From contig JAABRM010000002.1 in assembly GCA_011390955.1 (NCBI GenBank), positions 1 to 64,000 on the forward strand: a DNA stretch of 64,000 bases, read 5' to 3'. Position 1 is the stretch's first letter. Each line of letters begins with the position of its first letter. Shown piece by piece: positions 8,162 to 17,001 of this stretch. This DNA comes from Oscillatoriales cyanobacterium. Its GTDB lineage: Bacteria; Cyanobacteriota; Cyanobacteriia; Cyanobacteriales; Laspinemataceae. Both the position numbers and the translations under genes were made by a program. Below the pieces are notes generated by a model. That model worked only from the letters and a program-made list of their open reading frames with translations. It had not been told where the DNA came from and ran no database searches.

Positions 8162-9334
8162 ATGAAACTAGAAAGCATCCGGTTAAAAAACTTTAAAGCC
8201 TTTAAAGAGGTGAGAATTGACAATATCCCGAAAATGTGCGTTTTTGTCGGGGCAAATGGTACGGGAAAGACTACCTTATTTAATGTCTTCAGTTTTCTCA
8301 AAGATGCTTTAACCGAGAATATTAATGTTGCCCTGACAAAATTAGGCGGTGGTCGAGGATTCCAAGAGGTAAGAAGCCGCAATTCAACGGGGGCGATCGC
8401 CATTGAATTGAAATTTAGAACCGACGATCGATCTCCCCTTGTAACTTATTTTTTAGAAATCAACGAACAAGATAGTAAACCCATCATTGAAAAAGAGATT
8501 CTTCAATACCAAAGAGATCGGAAAAGTCAAGATTGGCGATTGCTAGATTTTTCCCAAGGCAAGGGACTGGCTGTAATAAATGAACCAGATAAAAACACCG
8601 ATATTAAGGACTTATCGAGGGAAGAATATACCCTCAAATCTCCAGATATTTTAGCCTTAAAAGGTTTGGCTCAATTTGAGAAATTTCCAGTTGCTAAAGC
8701 AATGGGTGATTTGCTGGAAAACTGGCATATTTCAGATTTTCACATTCAACAAGCTCGACCAGAAAGAGAAGCCGGTTATGCAGAACATTTATCAAAAGAG
8801 GGGGAAAACTTAGCCCTGGTGACACAGTTTCTTTATAATAGACACCAGGATATTTTCCAGAAAATTCTGGAGAAACTGAAACAACGAGTTCCTGGTATCA
8901 GCCAGGTTGATGCAAAAATCACTGAAGAAGGGCGCGTTTTACTGCGCTTTAAAGATGGGGATTTTCAAGATCCATTTTTGGCGCGGTATGTTTCTGATGG
9001 AACAATTAAAATGTTTGCCTATTTAGTGCTTTTGTATGACCCAAAACCTCACCCACTGCTCTGTGTAGAAGAACCAGAAAACCAGCTTTATCCTAAATTA
9101 CTTTATGAATTGGCAGAAGAATTTAGGGATTATGCCCGAAAAGGCGGTCAGGTTTTTGTCTCCACTCATTCCCCTGATTTTTTAAATGGTTGCGAACTCG
9201 AAGAGGTATTTTGGCTACAAAAAGAAAGAGGTTATACTGTGGTGAAACGAGCCAAGGATGATGCACAAATCGCCGCTTATATGAGCGAGGGAGATAAATT
9301 GGGCTATCTCTGGCGACAAGGTTTTTTTGACTAA
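8162..9334 (+). CDS. AAA family ATPase (RecF/SMC-like, AAA_21 type)
   Basis: This 390-residue predicted ATPase of the COG4637/AAA_21 type starts with the family's MKLESIRLKNFKAF strand, followed by Walker A GANGTGKTT (residues 30-38). Later come the ABC-signature-like YVSDGTIKMFAYL, Walker B LLCVEEPENQLYP (about 299-311) and the switch-His segment VSTHSPDF (about 333-340). This is the head of SMC/RecF/OLD-like ATPases without long coiled coils. Relatives often pair with a DUF4276 or TOPRIM nuclease and can act in DNA repair or phage defence, but no such partner is adjacent here. Weak SD; the ATG is the only reasonable start. The fold is firm and the function is not known. Confidence 0.85.
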   Translation: MKLESIRLKNFKAFKEVRIDNIPKMCVFVGANGTGKTTLFNVFSFLKDALTENINVALTKLGGGRGFQEVRSRNSTGAIAIELKFRTDDRSPLVTYFLEINEQDSKPIIEKEILQYQRDRKSQDWRLLDFSQGKGLAVINEPDKNTDIKDLSREEYTLKSPDILALKGLAQFEKFPVAKAMGDLLENWHISDFHIQQARPEREAGYAEHLSKEGENLALVTQFLYNRHQDIFQKILEKLKQRVPGISQVDAKITEEGRVLLRFKDGDFQDPFLARYVSDGTIKMFAYLVLLYDPKPHPLLCVEEPENQLYPKLLYELAEEFRDYARKGGQVFVSTHSPDFLNGCELEEVFWLQKERGYTVVKRAKDDAQIAAYMSEGDKLGYLWRQGFFD

Positions 9335-9451
9335 AGAATCGTCAGCAGAGGTAAGCGGTAGACCGGGTAAAGCGATCGCGCACTCTTCAAGCTTTTAAAT
9401 AGGGCGCTAAATCGGCTAAAAAAATAATAATTATACTCAACGGAGATAGTT

Positions 9452-9679
9452 ATGTTTAAGTGTCATATTTGCGGTTCAACAGAATCACAACCGGAAAAAG
9501 TAAATGAATTATTCCAAATTAACGGAAAAATTTTCCTAGTGGAAAATATTCCCGCCCAGGTCTGTTGCCGTTGTGGTGAAGTAACATTTAGCCGCGAAAC
9601 AACTGAGAAAATTAGACAAATCGTTCATGGACAGGGGAAACCAATCAAATCAGTCAGTGTTGATGTATTTGCTTATTAA
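9452..9679 (+). CDS. YgiT/MqsA-type zinc finger protein
   Basis: The 75-residue protein has two CxxC pairs (CHICG near the N-terminus and CCRCGE mid-protein), followed by FSRETTEKI and a short tail. This is the pattern of the YgiT-type zinc-finger (MqsA N-terminal) family, usually the antitoxin of a toxin-antitoxin pair. The HTH domain of full-length MqsA is absent. The SD ACGGAG lies 8 nt before the ATG. The expected small toxin (MqsR or DUF4258 type) is not recognisable on either side: the 117 bp upstream lacks an ORF and the next gene is convergent. It therefore looks like an orphan antitoxin-like protein. Confidence 0.75.
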   Translation: MFKCHICGSTESQPEKVNELFQINGKIFLVENIPAQVCCRCGEVTFSRETTEKIRQIVHGQGKPIKSVSVDVFAY

Positions 9680-9740
9680 TAGATAAGAGGACAAAATACC
9701 GGACGGGAAAAGCGAGATTCCCTGGGGAATCAATTGCGAT

Positions 9741-12164
9741 CTAAACCTCGATCGCTGCATTCACCCAAGATAACAATGGGCCGGTTTGTTCTTGTCCGTT
9801 GGTAGACAATTGGCTGTGACAAAGATAAAGCCGATCGCGCACTCGACTAAGTAAATCATTTAAAATTCTTTCTAATCGTTCCTCAGCGGCTTTTTCCTCA
9901 TCAGCAAGAGTCCAAGGACGACCAGACCATTGACGTAAAAATAACGGGGAACCAAATAAAGTCGCGGCCCCACCACTCAGCCAGAGAGGACTGCCCGCAT
10001 CTAACCAAAAGTGGTAACGATGAGATAATTTCGCTGACCGATATTGAAAGATCGTGGCTAATGTCACCCCACGAGATGGGGAAGCGATCGCGGAAACCGG
10101 GAAAGGATTCGCCGTCACAGTTCCCTGACGCAATAGTTGGATAAATTGACCGACAATGACATAATCTGGGGCATTGGCATTTCCCCCTGCTTGAATGTCT
10201 AACCTGCCTAATCTTTGATTCACTTCCCAATAGTGACTGGCAGTTTCCATGAATTCTCGTAAAGCGGAAAGACGATCGCCAGAAAGATGATTTACCGGGG
10301 ATAAAAACTTTTGAATTGCCTCATTTAATATATGAATCGGTGTAGGGGCAATTCCCCCGCGATCGCCCTTATCCCCCTGGTCAGCCTTTTGAATCTGCGT
10401 TCGCGAGGCGTTGCGGATAAAATCTCGCTTTTGTTCGATCCAAGCCACAATTTCTTGATAAGCCATTGTTGCCCGATAACCCAATCGATCCCAACGGGGA
10501 AAAGAATCGACCTTTAAAAGTTGCGGATTTACCGGATCTGGGGCATAGCAATAGTCGGTTAATAAACCAGCCCGAACCGGATCGATGCGATATTCAAACG
10601 GAGAATTAAAAGCAGAATTAACCGCAGAATTAACCGCAGAATTAAAAGGAGAATTAACCGCAGAATTAAACTGAGAAACTTCACCGCCAGAAATATCCCA
10701 AATATGTTTTGATTTGGGCAGAGTGTCCTCCCAAAATGTCTCATCTTGTAGGGGCGTTTCCCGAAACGCCCCGACTTCGGCAAGCCCACCTACGGGAGAC
10801 GGAGGACGACTGATGATTTCTTGCTGAGACAAGATGGTCAATAGTTCGGCGATCGCATCTCGGTCAACCAAACGACCCAAACCCGGATACACCAAAGCCA
10901 ACAAAGTCAGCAATGCCCGAATCATGGGACTATGAACTAATCGGCGTTGGTCATTCAGGGAATTCACCGGAACGCCCAAATTATTCAAGGTTTGAATCAT
11001 CGTATAGCGGGCAATTTCATCCAAACCGGGGGCGATCGCGGCAATATCTTCCGGGGCGACCATTTCGGTTTTAACCAAAGATGCGATCGCCGCCGCAGTT
11101 TCCTGCAACAACTCGATCCGAGACACGGTTTGTAGGGAAAAAACCTGATTTTCTAACTCTCGACCATCTAACCAAGGACGACTCTCTGGGTTTGTCACCG
11201 CCAAAACCCACTGATGCAAAGAGGGTCGCAGGGAGTCGGGCAAACTTCCCTCAGAAATCCCATCTTCCGGTAGTATCACCTGGGTCATATCCGGGCGTGA
11301 ATCGCCTAACCGGGCCAAATACCCAGGATCGGCCCCTAACCCCGATCGCACTTGACCATCCAAATTATAAGTAAACGCCCCGGAAACCCCGCGATCGAGT
11401 AACACCTCAAACAAATCACCGGCAATACTCGGATACTCATCCACATCATCCGCCAACAAGCGATCGAATCGAGACAGTAAATGATGCTGATAAACCGGGT
11501 CATCCAACAAATAACGCCAATAAAGTTCCGCCACAATGCCATAAGTCAGAAAGCCCCGTTCCAAACACCACTGGCGCCAGCGTAACAACTGCTCGCCCAC
11601 CAGATCCCAAAATTCCGGCGACCCTCGATCCATCAGCCCTTGTTCTAACATCAGGGGAATTTCTTCCGTCGGCGTTCCCGAAACTGCCGCCAACTGCATT
11701 AAATCCAACATTCGCCGCACCAAGCGATACTCGTTCGTTCCCGACCAACGCAACTCCCCGCTATCCAGTTGCGATCGCCATAGTTGAGTCGCCAACTCTT
11801 GTTCGGTTTCTGGGCGCAAGCGGACGGGAAACTGTGGCTTCAGGTTGAGTCGAGAAATCAGCAAAGGCCAAAATAGAATCACTTCATTCTGAAAAAATCC
11901 TAAAGGAGTGGTAGCATTCACCGGATATTGGTGTTTATTGTGAAGAGATATCTGGTCAGCAAGCTGCTGTCGGCGATCGCTCGTTGGGGCAAACAGCAGC
12001 ACCGAAGGACGCCAGATATTTTTACCCACCTTTACCCCATTACTTTCTGACTGTACCGATTGCTCAAACTGTTGTATCAGATAACTTGTCTTGCCACTCA
12101 AACTCGGCCCGACAATCCACAACGACTTTCCCACCACTGACGATCCTACTTTTGAACTCGTCAC
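9741..12164 (-). CDS. Diverged UvrD/AddB-like superfamily 1 protein
   Basis: About 807 residues from a GTG at 12164. A longer frame to TTG 12218 begins inside a heptamer repeat and is unlikely. Walker A GPSLSGKTS is at residues 19-27. A Walker-B-like FDRLLADDVDEYP follows. The C-terminal half has UvrD-like elements such as RIELLQETAAAIASLVKTE and a segment on alternative pairings and birthdays of loops (NNLGVPVNSLNDQRRLVHSP). The layout resembles helicase-related proteins of the AddB/UvrD type that cyanobacterial genomes often label recombinase. Helicase activity is uncertain because several motifs are weak. Two in-frame repeats interrupt the middle: NSAVNSPF-type repeats (nt 10599-10672) and a palindrome (10748-10793). 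Confidence 0.65.
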   Translation of the reverse strand: MTSSKVGSSVVGKSLWIVGPSLSGKTSYLIQQFEQSVQSESNGVKVGKNIWRPSVLLFAPTSDRRQQLADQISLHNKHQYPVNATTPLGFFQNEVILFWPLLISRLNLKPQFPVRLRPETEQELATQLWRSQLDSGELRWSGTNEYRLVRRMLDLMQLAAVSGTPTEEIPLMLEQGLMDRGSPEFWDLVGEQLLRWRQWCLERGFLTYGIVAELYWRYLLDDPVYQHHLLSRFDRLLADDVDEYPSIAGDLFEVLLDRGVSGAFTYNLDGQVRSGLGADPGYLARLGDSRPDMTQVILPEDGISEGSLPDSLRPSLHQWVLAVTNPESRPWLDGRELENQVFSLQTVSRIELLQETAAAIASLVKTEMVAPEDIAAIAPGLDEIARYTMIQTLNNLGVPVNSLNDQRRLVHSPMIRALLTLLALVYPGLGRLVDRDAIAELLTILSQQEIISRPPSPVGGLAEVGAFRETPLQDETFWEDTLPKSKHIWDISGGEVSQFNSAVNSPFNSAVNSAVNSAFNSPFEYRIDPVRAGLLTDYCYAPDPVNPQLLKVDSFPRWDRLGYRATMAYQEIVAWIEQKRDFIRNASRTQIQKADQGDKGDRGGIAPTPIHILNEAIQKFLSPVNHLSGDRLSALREFMETASHYWEVNQRLGRLDIQAGGNANAPDYVIVGQFIQLLRQGTVTANPFPVSAIASPSRGVTLATIFQYRSAKLSHRYHFWLDAGSPLWLSGGAATLFGSPLFLRQWSGRPWTLADEEKAAEERLERILNDLLSRVRDRLYLCHSQLSTNGQEQTGPLLSWVNAAIEV
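10599..10672. repeat. 12-bp tandem repeat within the UvrD/AddB-like gene
   Basis: About six degenerate copies of GCAGAATTAACC or GGAGAATTAAAA. On the coding strand they give four-residue steps such as FNSA, VNSA and FNSP. The 12-bp period keeps the reading frame. Confidence 0.85.
10748..10793. repeat. Palindromic repeat within the UvrD/AddB-like gene
   Basis: GGGGCGTTTC (10751-10760) pairs with GAAACGCCCC (10763-10772) around CC, and the outer GTAGG and CCTAC ends form a second boundary pair. The family GTAGGGGCG... is a common cyanobacterial dispersed repeat. Here it encodes part of the segment GGLAEVGAFRETPL. Confidence 0.75.
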
Positions 12165-12210
12165 TCTACTATAAAGGAAAAAGGATAGAGAAAAGAGAGG
12201 AGAGGGAATA

Positions 12211-12255
12211 ATTGACAATTGATAATTGATAATTGATAATTGATAATTGATAATT
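12211..12255. repeat. TTGATAA heptamer array
   Basis: About six copies of a 7-bp unit (AATTGAT phase) lie between the divergent UvrD/AddB-like gene and pxcA, in place of a normal promoter region for the former. Confidence 0.9.
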
Positions 12256-12374
12256 AGTTTCCCGATGGCGGCCTCGATGTCGGCCTCGAAAATACAGGCG
12301 ACTACCCATTTTGGTGCGGAAAGGATCGTAAATTTGTTAGATAATTTGCTAAATAATTCATTAGAACTTTTAAA

Positions 12375-13865
12375 ATGAGCCAGTCTATGCCTTCACGATT
12401 ACAACGCTTTCTAACTGCTGCGGAACAGTGGTTCTCCCAGACTCCCGAGCGATCGCTGGAAATTGCCTATCAAGCCGCCTTAGCAATTCAAGCCATTGAA
12501 AACCAAAATTTCCACGGCGATAAAATCTTGCCGGTTAACGCTCAATATGGCCCAAGTGTTTATGCTCATTTTGAAGCTGACTTAGACCGCAATTTAGAAG
12601 TAATTAAGCTAAGACTAGCGGAATTTAGAAATAGCCGTTCATTCATTGATATTTATGAACAAATCATCAATAGAAAGAAAAGAAAATACTTGGCCGACTA
12701 TCCCATCAATGGAAAATCTTTAGGGCTGAGAGATGCAGACAATCTAATTTTAGAAAAACTGCAATTTATTGATGAAATAATTGCCAAATACCAGCCAGAC
12801 CAAGTAATCTATCCCCTAGAACTAGAAGATGGCGATAAATCCGTTCCGGTTTCCCCTGGGGCGATAGAAATATCGGAAAAATCGGCTTCAGGAAACGGGT
12901 TGCTTAACCAAGCGATCGGTCCTAAACATGAATTGTCGCCGAAACCGGGTTTTTTCGACGGTAAATTAAAACTCGATCCCAAACAGCCCAGATTTGAGCA
13001 AAAGTCATCGGGAAAAGAGCGAAATATGGCCACCACGACCAGTTTCCTCCCTCGGTCAATTCTCAGCACTTTAGACAGACTCAAAAGAGAATTAGATCCC
13101 GAAGCTGAGAAAGAAATCGTACAAGATTTCCGCAAATCAAAGACTCGCACCGTCTTATCTTTGAAATTTATTTTACTAATTATTCTCATTCCCTTGCTGA
13201 CCCAACAAAGCTCTAAAATTCTGATGACTCCTATTTATGAAAAATATATCGAACCGCAAGCAGCGATATTTTTAAATGTGGACATGGAGGAAGAAGCTTT
13301 TCGGGAATTACAACGATTTGAGGAAAAGCTAAAATTTGAAAATTTTATTGCCCAAGAAATTAACGAATTTTCCGATGAAAATCCGGTTTTAGTAGGCAAA
13401 ATCCAGAAATTGAGTCCTGAAGAAATCGAAAATAAAGTTAAATTAAAAGCATTTGAAATTGCCGAAGAATATAATCAACGCAGCGCCGAATCATTAAAGA
13501 ATGTTGTCGCCGACATTTTTTCCGTAATTGCCTTTTGCCTCGTCATCACCAACAGTAAACGAGAAATTGCCGTATTGAAATCTTTTATTGATGAAATTGT
13601 CTATGGTCTGAGTGACAGTGCCAAAGCATTCATTATTATTTTGTTTACAGATGTGTTTGTGGGATTCCACTCTCCCCACGGCTGGGAAGTCATTTTAGAG
13701 GGCATTTGCCGACATTTAGGCATTCCCGAAAGTCGAGAATTTATCTTTCTCTTTATTGCCACCTTCCCGGTGATTTTAGATACCATCTTTAAATATTGGA
13801 TTTTCCGTTATCTCAATCGCATTTCACCATCTGCGGTGGCGACGTATAAGAATATGAATGAGTAA
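12375..13865 (+). CDS. pxcA: Proton extrusion protein PxcA (CemA family)
   Basis: The 496-residue protein matches PxcA/CemA, an inner-membrane protein needed for light-dependent proton extrusion and inorganic carbon uptake in cyanobacteria. The N-terminal 240 residues are soluble and contain the conserved RFLTAAEQWFSQTPERSLE and AYQAALAIQAIE. Four hydrophobic segments follow (about 257-275, 375-395, 415-432, 455-475), with the family motif LFTDVFVGFHSPHGWEV. The end ISPSAVATYKNMNE is typical. At nt 12941-12960 a copy of the GAAACCGGGTTT palindrome is read as PKPGFF within the variable loop near residue 190. This loop is poorly conserved in the family, so the insertion is probably tolerated. 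Confidence 0.95.
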   Translation: MSQSMPSRLQRFLTAAEQWFSQTPERSLEIAYQAALAIQAIENQNFHGDKILPVNAQYGPSVYAHFEADLDRNLEVIKLRLAEFRNSRSFIDIYEQIINRKKRKYLADYPINGKSLGLRDADNLILEKLQFIDEIIAKYQPDQVIYPLELEDGDKSVPVSPGAIEISEKSASGNGLLNQAIGPKHELSPKPGFFDGKLKLDPKQPRFEQKSSGKERNMATTTSFLPRSILSTLDRLKRELDPEAEKEIVQDFRKSKTRTVLSLKFILLIILIPLLTQQSSKILMTPIYEKYIEPQAAIFLNVDMEEEAFRELQRFEEKLKFENFIAQEINEFSDENPVLVGKIQKLSPEEIENKVKLKAFEIAEEYNQRSAESLKNVVADIFSVIAFCLVITNSKREIAVLKSFIDEIVYGLSDSAKAFIIILFTDVFVGFHSPHGWEVILEGICRHLGIPESREFIFLFIATFPVILDTIFKYWIFRYLNRISPSAVATYKNMNE

Positions 13866-13878
13866 CCAGGTGGTTTTA

Positions 13879-13953
13879 TGGTGCGTTACGGCGCGGGATT
13901 TAAGGTTATTTGAAAGGAATAAAATATCGTTGCCGCGCCTAACACACCCTACG
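13879..13953. repeat. GGTGCGTTACG...CTAACACACCCTACG hairpin repeat, copy 2
   Basis: The ends are the same as in the copy at 2946-3016, but the internal stem is GGCGCGG (13890-13896) with CCGCGCC (13933-13939). The stem bases differ from copy 1 while pairing is retained. It lies between the converging pxcA and acetyltransferase genes and could serve as a bidirectional terminator. Confidence 0.75.
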
Positions 13954-13968
13954 GGATTCTGGTGGGTT

Positions 13969-14550
13969 TCAGACTCGCGGATATCGTGGCAGACAAGGAC
14001 TACCAAAACAAACTTGACCCTCTGGCATATTCTTAAAGACCGCGCTGCGAGTCCCAATGAGGGCATTCGCCCCAATTTTTACCCCTGGGCCGATAAAACA
14101 GTCGGCGGCGACCCAAGCGCCATTGCCAATCATAATCGGTTGGGTAACTAGACCAAAGGCGGGGTCTTGGGGGTCGTGGCTGCCAGTGCAAAGGTAGCTT
14201 TTTTGAGAAATGACGCAATGTTCGCCGATATAAATGCGATCGAGGCTGTATAAAACCACGTCATCACCAATCCAGGTATAGTCACCAATTTCGATTTTCC
14301 AAGGGTAGGTAAATCGGGCTGTGGGGCGAATTTGCACTCCCCGACCAATTTTGGCACCAAATAGTCGCAGGATCGATCGCCGCAGTTTATGTAACGGCTG
14401 GGGAGTGAGGGGGAATGCGATCGCCTGAACCAACCACCAAAATAAAATCAACCATCCTGGACGACCTCGGTCAAACCAAGATTGATCGTACTGCCGTAAG
14501 TCCACCATTGGGGGTGAATTTAAGAGGGGTGAATTGGGATTGTTATTCAT
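13969..14550 (-). CDS. WcaF-like hexapeptide-repeat acetyltransferase
   Basis: This is a 193-residue left-handed beta-helix acyltransferase. The N-terminal part has a hydrophobic segment (WLILFWWLVQAIAFPL). The hexapeptide region follows: FGAKIGRGVQIRPTARFTYPWKIEIGD in pieces, then IYIGEHCVISQKSYLCTGSHDPQDPAFGLV, with the conserved catalytic-type His in GSHD. The C-terminal coil reads PIMIGNGAWVAADCFIGPGV. It resembles colanic-acid acetyltransferase WcaF and the HpsU-type enzyme of hormogonium polysaccharide clusters. It probably O-acetylates an exported sugar polymer. Its start codon overlaps the stop of the upstream glycosyltransferase by 4 bp (ATGA), implying translational coupling. Confidence 0.88.
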   Translation of the reverse strand: MNNNPNSPLLNSPPMVDLRQYDQSWFDRGRPGWLILFWWLVQAIAFPLTPQPLHKLRRSILRLFGAKIGRGVQIRPTARFTYPWKIEIGDYTWIGDDVVLYSLDRIYIGEHCVISQKSYLCTGSHDPQDPAFGLVTQPIMIGNGAWVAADCFIGPGVKIGANALIGTRSAVFKNMPEGQVCFGSPCLPRYPRV

Positions 14551-15476
14551 GGGGCATCAGTGGGTGAATTATTGGGGGTTAGTTGTGGGCGATTTAATTG
14601 CCCCCCAAATTTGATCAGTTCATAAAGTTTTACCCCAATCTGATATTCATATTGACTGAGTAAGCGTCCATAGATATAGCCCGCTTTGCCATCGAGGAAT
14701 CCGAGTTGCACAAAGTAAAATAAGATGAACCGTAAAGTTGGTTTAAAGGGTAATCTGACCCAAAGTTTTTTGAGAAAGCGTTTCCGCTGCACTGCGTCCC
14801 CAAAAAAATTAGCGCCGATGCTTTCATTTTGTGATTGTCCATGCAGCACATTGTAATAAACTTTGGCTTCCCAATTGGAGTAACGATTGTGACGTTCCAA
14901 CCATTGATAAATATCCCGAAAATCTTCGTGAATCATGTCATTTTTTAGGTAGCCCACTTGACCGGATAAAATGACGTGCTCGTGGACTTCGTTGTCCCCG
15001 GTGTTCCTAACTTCTTCGGTTCCCAGATTTTCATAGCGGCCTTTTTTATGTTTAAATAGTCGCAGATTCCAGTCGGGATATTTGCCCCCGTGACGAATCC
15101 ATTTTCCGAGGAAAAAGACTTTCCGATTGAGATAGTAACCGTTGTAGTCGGGGTTTTGGATCGCTTGGGCAATTTCTTGCCAAAGTTCCGGGGGAATTCG
15201 TTCGTCACAGTCAACAATTAAGACCCATTCGTTGCGAAAGGGTAGGTTTTCTAGAGACCAGTTTTTCTTTTTTGGCCAGGAATCGTTGAAGTAAAATTGG
15301 ACGACTTTGGCGCCGTAGCTTTCGGCAATTTCTTGGCTGCGATCGCTGCTTTGTGAATCGACCAAAAATATTTCATCCGCTGGCTTTAAACTTTCCAGAC
15401 AAGCTGGTAGGTTGTATTCTTCGTTTTTACCAGGAATTAAGATAGAAACCGGAACTTTCGATGGTGTTAATGTCAT
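14547..15476 (-). CDS. GT2 family glycosyltransferase, WaaE/KdtX-like
   Basis: The 309-residue GT-A enzyme begins with VSILIPGKNEEYNLPACLES. It has the acidic LVDSQSSDRS motif, the DXD-type LIVDCDERIPPELW (donor/metal site), and a C-terminal segment WVRLPFKPTLRFILFYFV typical of WaaE-like glycosyltransferases associated with the membrane. The donor and acceptor are unknown. It is translationally coupled to the acetyltransferase at 13969-14550 and near a second GT2 gene on the same strand (15767-16702), forming an exopolysaccharide group reminiscent of hps loci. Confidence 0.88.
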   Translation of the reverse strand: MTLTPSKVPVSILIPGKNEEYNLPACLESLKPADEIFLVDSQSSDRSQEIAESYGAKVVQFYFNDSWPKKKNWSLENLPFRNEWVLIVDCDERIPPELWQEIAQAIQNPDYNGYYLNRKVFFLGKWIRHGGKYPDWNLRLFKHKKGRYENLGTEEVRNTGDNEVHEHVILSGQVGYLKNDMIHEDFRDIYQWLERHNRYSNWEAKVYYNVLHGQSQNESIGANFFGDAVQRKRFLKKLWVRLPFKPTLRFILFYFVQLGFLDGKAGYIYGRLLSQYEYQIGVKLYELIKFGGQLNRPQLTPNNSPTDAP

Positions 15477-15703
15477 AATAATTGCGAAAAAACAACCTCA
15501 GTGTACAAATTCAAACAAGCAATTTTGTGGAGATATTAATCTTAGTAAATTATGGTCTATGGAGTATATTAAAAATCGGCTATTAGAAATATAATTATCC
15601 TGGATATTTTGCGTTATTACCATAATCTGTAAAGGTTAATCGGACGGGGAACTGACATCATACCTTGGGGTGTTTGACTAGCTTGATTTTTTGGTGATGA
15701 GAG

Positions 15704-15739
15704 TTTTTTAATGGGTTTTTTAATGGGTTTTTTAATGGG
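15704..15739. repeat. 12-bp tandem repeat, three copies
   Basis: TTTTTTAATGGG is repeated three times exactly between the two GT2 genes. The remaining 290 bp of this gap (15477-15766) shows no other gene. Confidence 0.9.
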
Positions 15740-15766
15740 GGAGTTGGTGAATTGAACGGGGGCGGT

Positions 15767-16702
15767 TCACTGGGAGTTTTTTCGGGAAAAATTCAGTCTT
15801 CCTTTGATGGCGGTGGTTAAATAACCAATTTGACCATAGCTATATACTAAATTATCAAAGCGTTTAGCGGGGTCTTGCCAAAATTTTAAGGACTTGTAGA
15901 GTCCGCGAATCAGCCGTTCGCCTCCTCGGTTAAGCTGACCGAAGCCAGCCCTTTCGCTCTCGTAGTCTCGATAGCATTCGCTGACCCCTTGCCACCAACT
16001 GCGCTGCCAAAACCAAGATTTGTTCAGGCGTTCCGGGGCGACATTGTGGGCAACTAAGGCATCAGGAACATAAGCCACTTGCTTCCCAGATTTTAAGGCA
16101 AGTTCGGTGACATATAATTCCTCGTTGGATAATAATTTTTTGCCAATTCGCCCCAATTTGACGTTAAATCCGCCGATTTCTTGTAAAAATGACCGGCGAA
16201 TTGAATAATTTAAGCCTCTGGGAGTGAGTCCCGGGCGATCGACATAGACTACCTGGTCGCCCAGGTCATAAGCGCCTAAATTTCCCGCCAGTTCTGGGGA
16301 TAACCAGTTGGGCTTTTCGACTCCAGGAGGCCATAATAGGGTCACTTTCCCTCCGGCAATGACCAATTGTTCGTTTTCCTGATAAGCAGAATATAAGATT
16401 TTTAACCAGGTGGCACTGGCTACGGCATCATCATCAAGATACGCTAATATTTCCCCTTGGGCAGCTTGGGCGCCAGTGTTACGCGCGATCGATAGACCAA
16501 TGTTGGGTTCATAGATATATTTGAGTTTTGGGTTGCTTAAGCGTTGTTCGACGATTTGTTTAGTGCGATCGCTCGATGCATTGTCCACCACCAACACCTC
16601 AAAGTCAGCAAACTCTTGCCCCAGCAAACTGTCTATTGCTGCCCCTAGGTACTGTTCTCGGTTATAGGTGCAAATAATCGCAGACACTTTTAGATTGGCC
16701 AT
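15767..16702 (-). CDS. GT2 family glycosyltransferase, HpsE-like
   Basis: The 311-residue GT2 enzyme opens with VSAIICTYNREQYLGAAIDS. It has VLVVDNASSDRT, the metal-binding AYLDDDAVASATWL and an ED-like acidic site in LLSNEELYVTELALKSG. The segment WPPGVEKPNWLSPELAG is typical of a cyanobacterial subgroup used in exopolysaccharide (hormogonium polysaccharide, HpsE-like) synthesis. No membrane domain. It is on the same strand as the GT/acetyltransferase pair, 290 bp upstream of it. The hps assignment rests on resemblance and is not proven. Confidence 0.85.
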   Translation of the reverse strand: MANLKVSAIICTYNREQYLGAAIDSLLGQEFADFEVLVVDNASSDRTKQIVEQRLSNPKLKYIYEPNIGLSIARNTGAQAAQGEILAYLDDDAVASATWLKILYSAYQENEQLVIAGGKVTLLWPPGVEKPNWLSPELAGNLGAYDLGDQVVYVDRPGLTPRGLNYSIRRSFLQEIGGFNVKLGRIGKKLLSNEELYVTELALKSGKQVAYVPDALVAHNVAPERLNKSWFWQRSWWQGVSECYRDYESERAGFGQLNRGGERLIRGLYKSLKFWQDPAKRFDNLVYSYGQIGYLTTAIKGRLNFSRKNSQ

Positions 16703-16796
16703 TTAGGTAGTCTCTTTTGCCCAATTCGTTTTGCCACTCACCATTCTATAGCGATCGGCTTGGGGTGTGGGAAGCTTCCGGGGCAGAGGAGTTTCC

Positions 16797-17001
16797 GGGG
16801 CAGAGGTGCAGGGGTGCAGGGGTGCAGAGGAGCGGAGGAGCGGAGGAGCAGGGGAGCGGAGGAGCGGAGGAGCCCGCCATCAGCCCGCCGTCGGCAGAGC
16901 AGCAGAGGAGAGAACAACCAACAACCAACAACACCCCCCCAACCCCCCCTTCAAGGGGGGGCAACCAACAACCAACAACCAACAACCAACAACCAACAAC
17001 C
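16797..17001. repeat. Composite low-complexity repeats abutting cobU
   Basis: GGGGTGCA copies are followed by an 8-bp array of the type GGAGCGGA (about 16825-16872), a short CCCCCC/GGGGGG palindrome (about 16934-16962), then CCAACAA heptamers (16918-16933 and 16963-17000) that end exactly one base before the cobU ATG. No SD sequence is visible in front of cobU. Confidence 0.9.

Noticed and set aside
13858-14151. Plus-strand frame overlapping the acetyltransferase
   Set aside because: It is antisense to a well-supported hexapeptide acetyltransferase and contains the hairpin repeat.
16717-17001. N-terminal extension of cobU and three overlapping frames
   Set aside because: These encode low-complexity GGAGCGGA and CCAACAA repeats; family length and P-loop position support ATG 17002.
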